Shown here one piece after another: positions 6,170 to 6,502 of a stretch of DNA of 6,502 nt (within the stretch, counting starts at the first letter, position 1; each line of letters begins with the position of its first letter). A program made the translations under genes and the position numbers. Where the stretch lies: the NCBI GenBank assembly GCA_027323595.1, contig DAHWBL010000499.1:1-6502 (forward strand). Direction: 5' to 3'. The stretch comes from Acetobacteraceae bacterium (GTDB lineage Bacteria > Pseudomonadota > Alphaproteobacteria > Acetobacterales > Acetobacteraceae). The notes beneath the pieces are model-generated. The model made no database searches. It had not been told where the DNA came from and saw only the letters and a program-made list of their open reading frames with translations.

Positions 6170-6502
6170 CACAAATCCGCTCCGATCGCCGCCTGGACAT
6201 TGGGAAAGCCGTCGCGCGCGAGGGCGGCGAGCAGCTCGCGCTTGAGCCGGGGCACCAGGCGGATGCCGACATAGGCGAGTTCGGAATAAAGCTGCACCAG
6301 GCTGGCGCCGGCGCGCAGTTTGGCGGCCACGTCGTCGCCGCTGGCGATGCCGCCCGAGCCGATCAGCACCAGCCGGCCGCGGGCGAGCCGCGCGGTCTGG
6401 CGCAGCATCTGGGTGCTGCGCTCGAACAGCGGCCGGCCGGACAGGCCGCCGGCCTGGGGCGCGTGCGCCGAGCGCAGGTCGGCCGGGCGCTCGACGGTGG
6501 TG
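6169..6502 (-). CDS. pyrD: Dihydroorotate dehydrogenase (quinone), class 2, C-terminal part (5' end outside window)
   Basis: The minus-strand frame is open from the window edge to TGA at 6171-6169 and shows the last 110 residues. PyrD class 2 oxidises dihydroorotate to orotate in pyrimidine synthesis, passing electrons to membrane quinone. Visible family motifs are TTVERPADLRS (1-11, from the conserved NTT-x-xRP substrate region), GGLSGRPL (18-25), LIGSGGIASGDDVAAKLRAGA (split: IGSGGI 47-52, KLRAGA 61-66, FMN phosphate site) and LVQLYSELAY (68-77). GGLSGRPL and the QLYS ending match the class 2 form. The usual YxGP near the end reads YVGI here. A Met at bases 6408-6406 is internal, not the start. 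The HAD gene starts on its stop codon (TGATG). Confidence 0.93.
   Translation of the reverse strand, partial: TTVERPADLRSAHAPQAGGLSGRPLFERSTQMLRQTARLARGRLVLIGSGGIASGDDVAAKLRAGASLVQLYSELAYVGIRLVPRLKRELLAALARDGFPNVQAAIGADL

Noticed and set aside
5414..6274. A 286-codon plus-strand open frame opposite the HAD gene and pyrD end
   Set aside because: Antisense to the HAD gene with its intact motifs and to pyrD; no domain visible and no ribosome binding site noted.

Overview
The window is very GC-rich DNA (roughly 70% by eye) with tightly packed genes, short overlaps and frequent GTG/TTG starts. The gene content (an ArnT-like GT-C/GT2 cassette, YdcH-like DUF465 proteins next to purE-purK, a TIGR01459-type HAD hydrolase beside a class 2 pyrD) points to an alphaproteobacterium, most likely Rhodospirillales/Acetobacteraceae. 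That placement is inferred from protein style and gene order; no marker gene is present.

Left part (1-3067, + strand): a surface-glycosylation cassette. It holds the 3' end of a multi-membrane-span GT-C type glycosyltransferase, then a membrane-anchored family 2 glycosyltransferase, then a complete GT-C protein that is a clear paralog of the first. The two paralogs share a 98-bp block with 92 identical bases inside C-terminal domains that otherwise diverge.

Middle (3074-3628): two small coiled-coil proteins of the DUF465/YdcH family transcribed away from each other around a control region of about 150-180 bp. The left one, on the minus strand (56 aa), is short and easily missed, but it has a strong Shine-Dalgarno sequence and a textbook family sequence. 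The right one overlaps purE by 4 bases.

Right part: purE and purK (+ strand, adjacent) encode the two-step bacterial route from AIR to CAIR in purine synthesis. Converging on them is a minus-strand pair, pyrD (class 2 dihydroorotate dehydrogenase, start outside the window) followed by a class IIA HAD hydrolase whose stop lies 48 bp inside the 3' end of purK. This part is therefore mostly nucleotide biosynthesis.

I found no RNA genes, CRISPR array, insertion sequence, phage gene or attachment site. No clearly novel system is visible. The points most worth a second look are the duplicated GT-C genes around the GT2 gene, the near-identical block in them, the divergent DUF465 pair, and the HAD protein's missing second aspartate.
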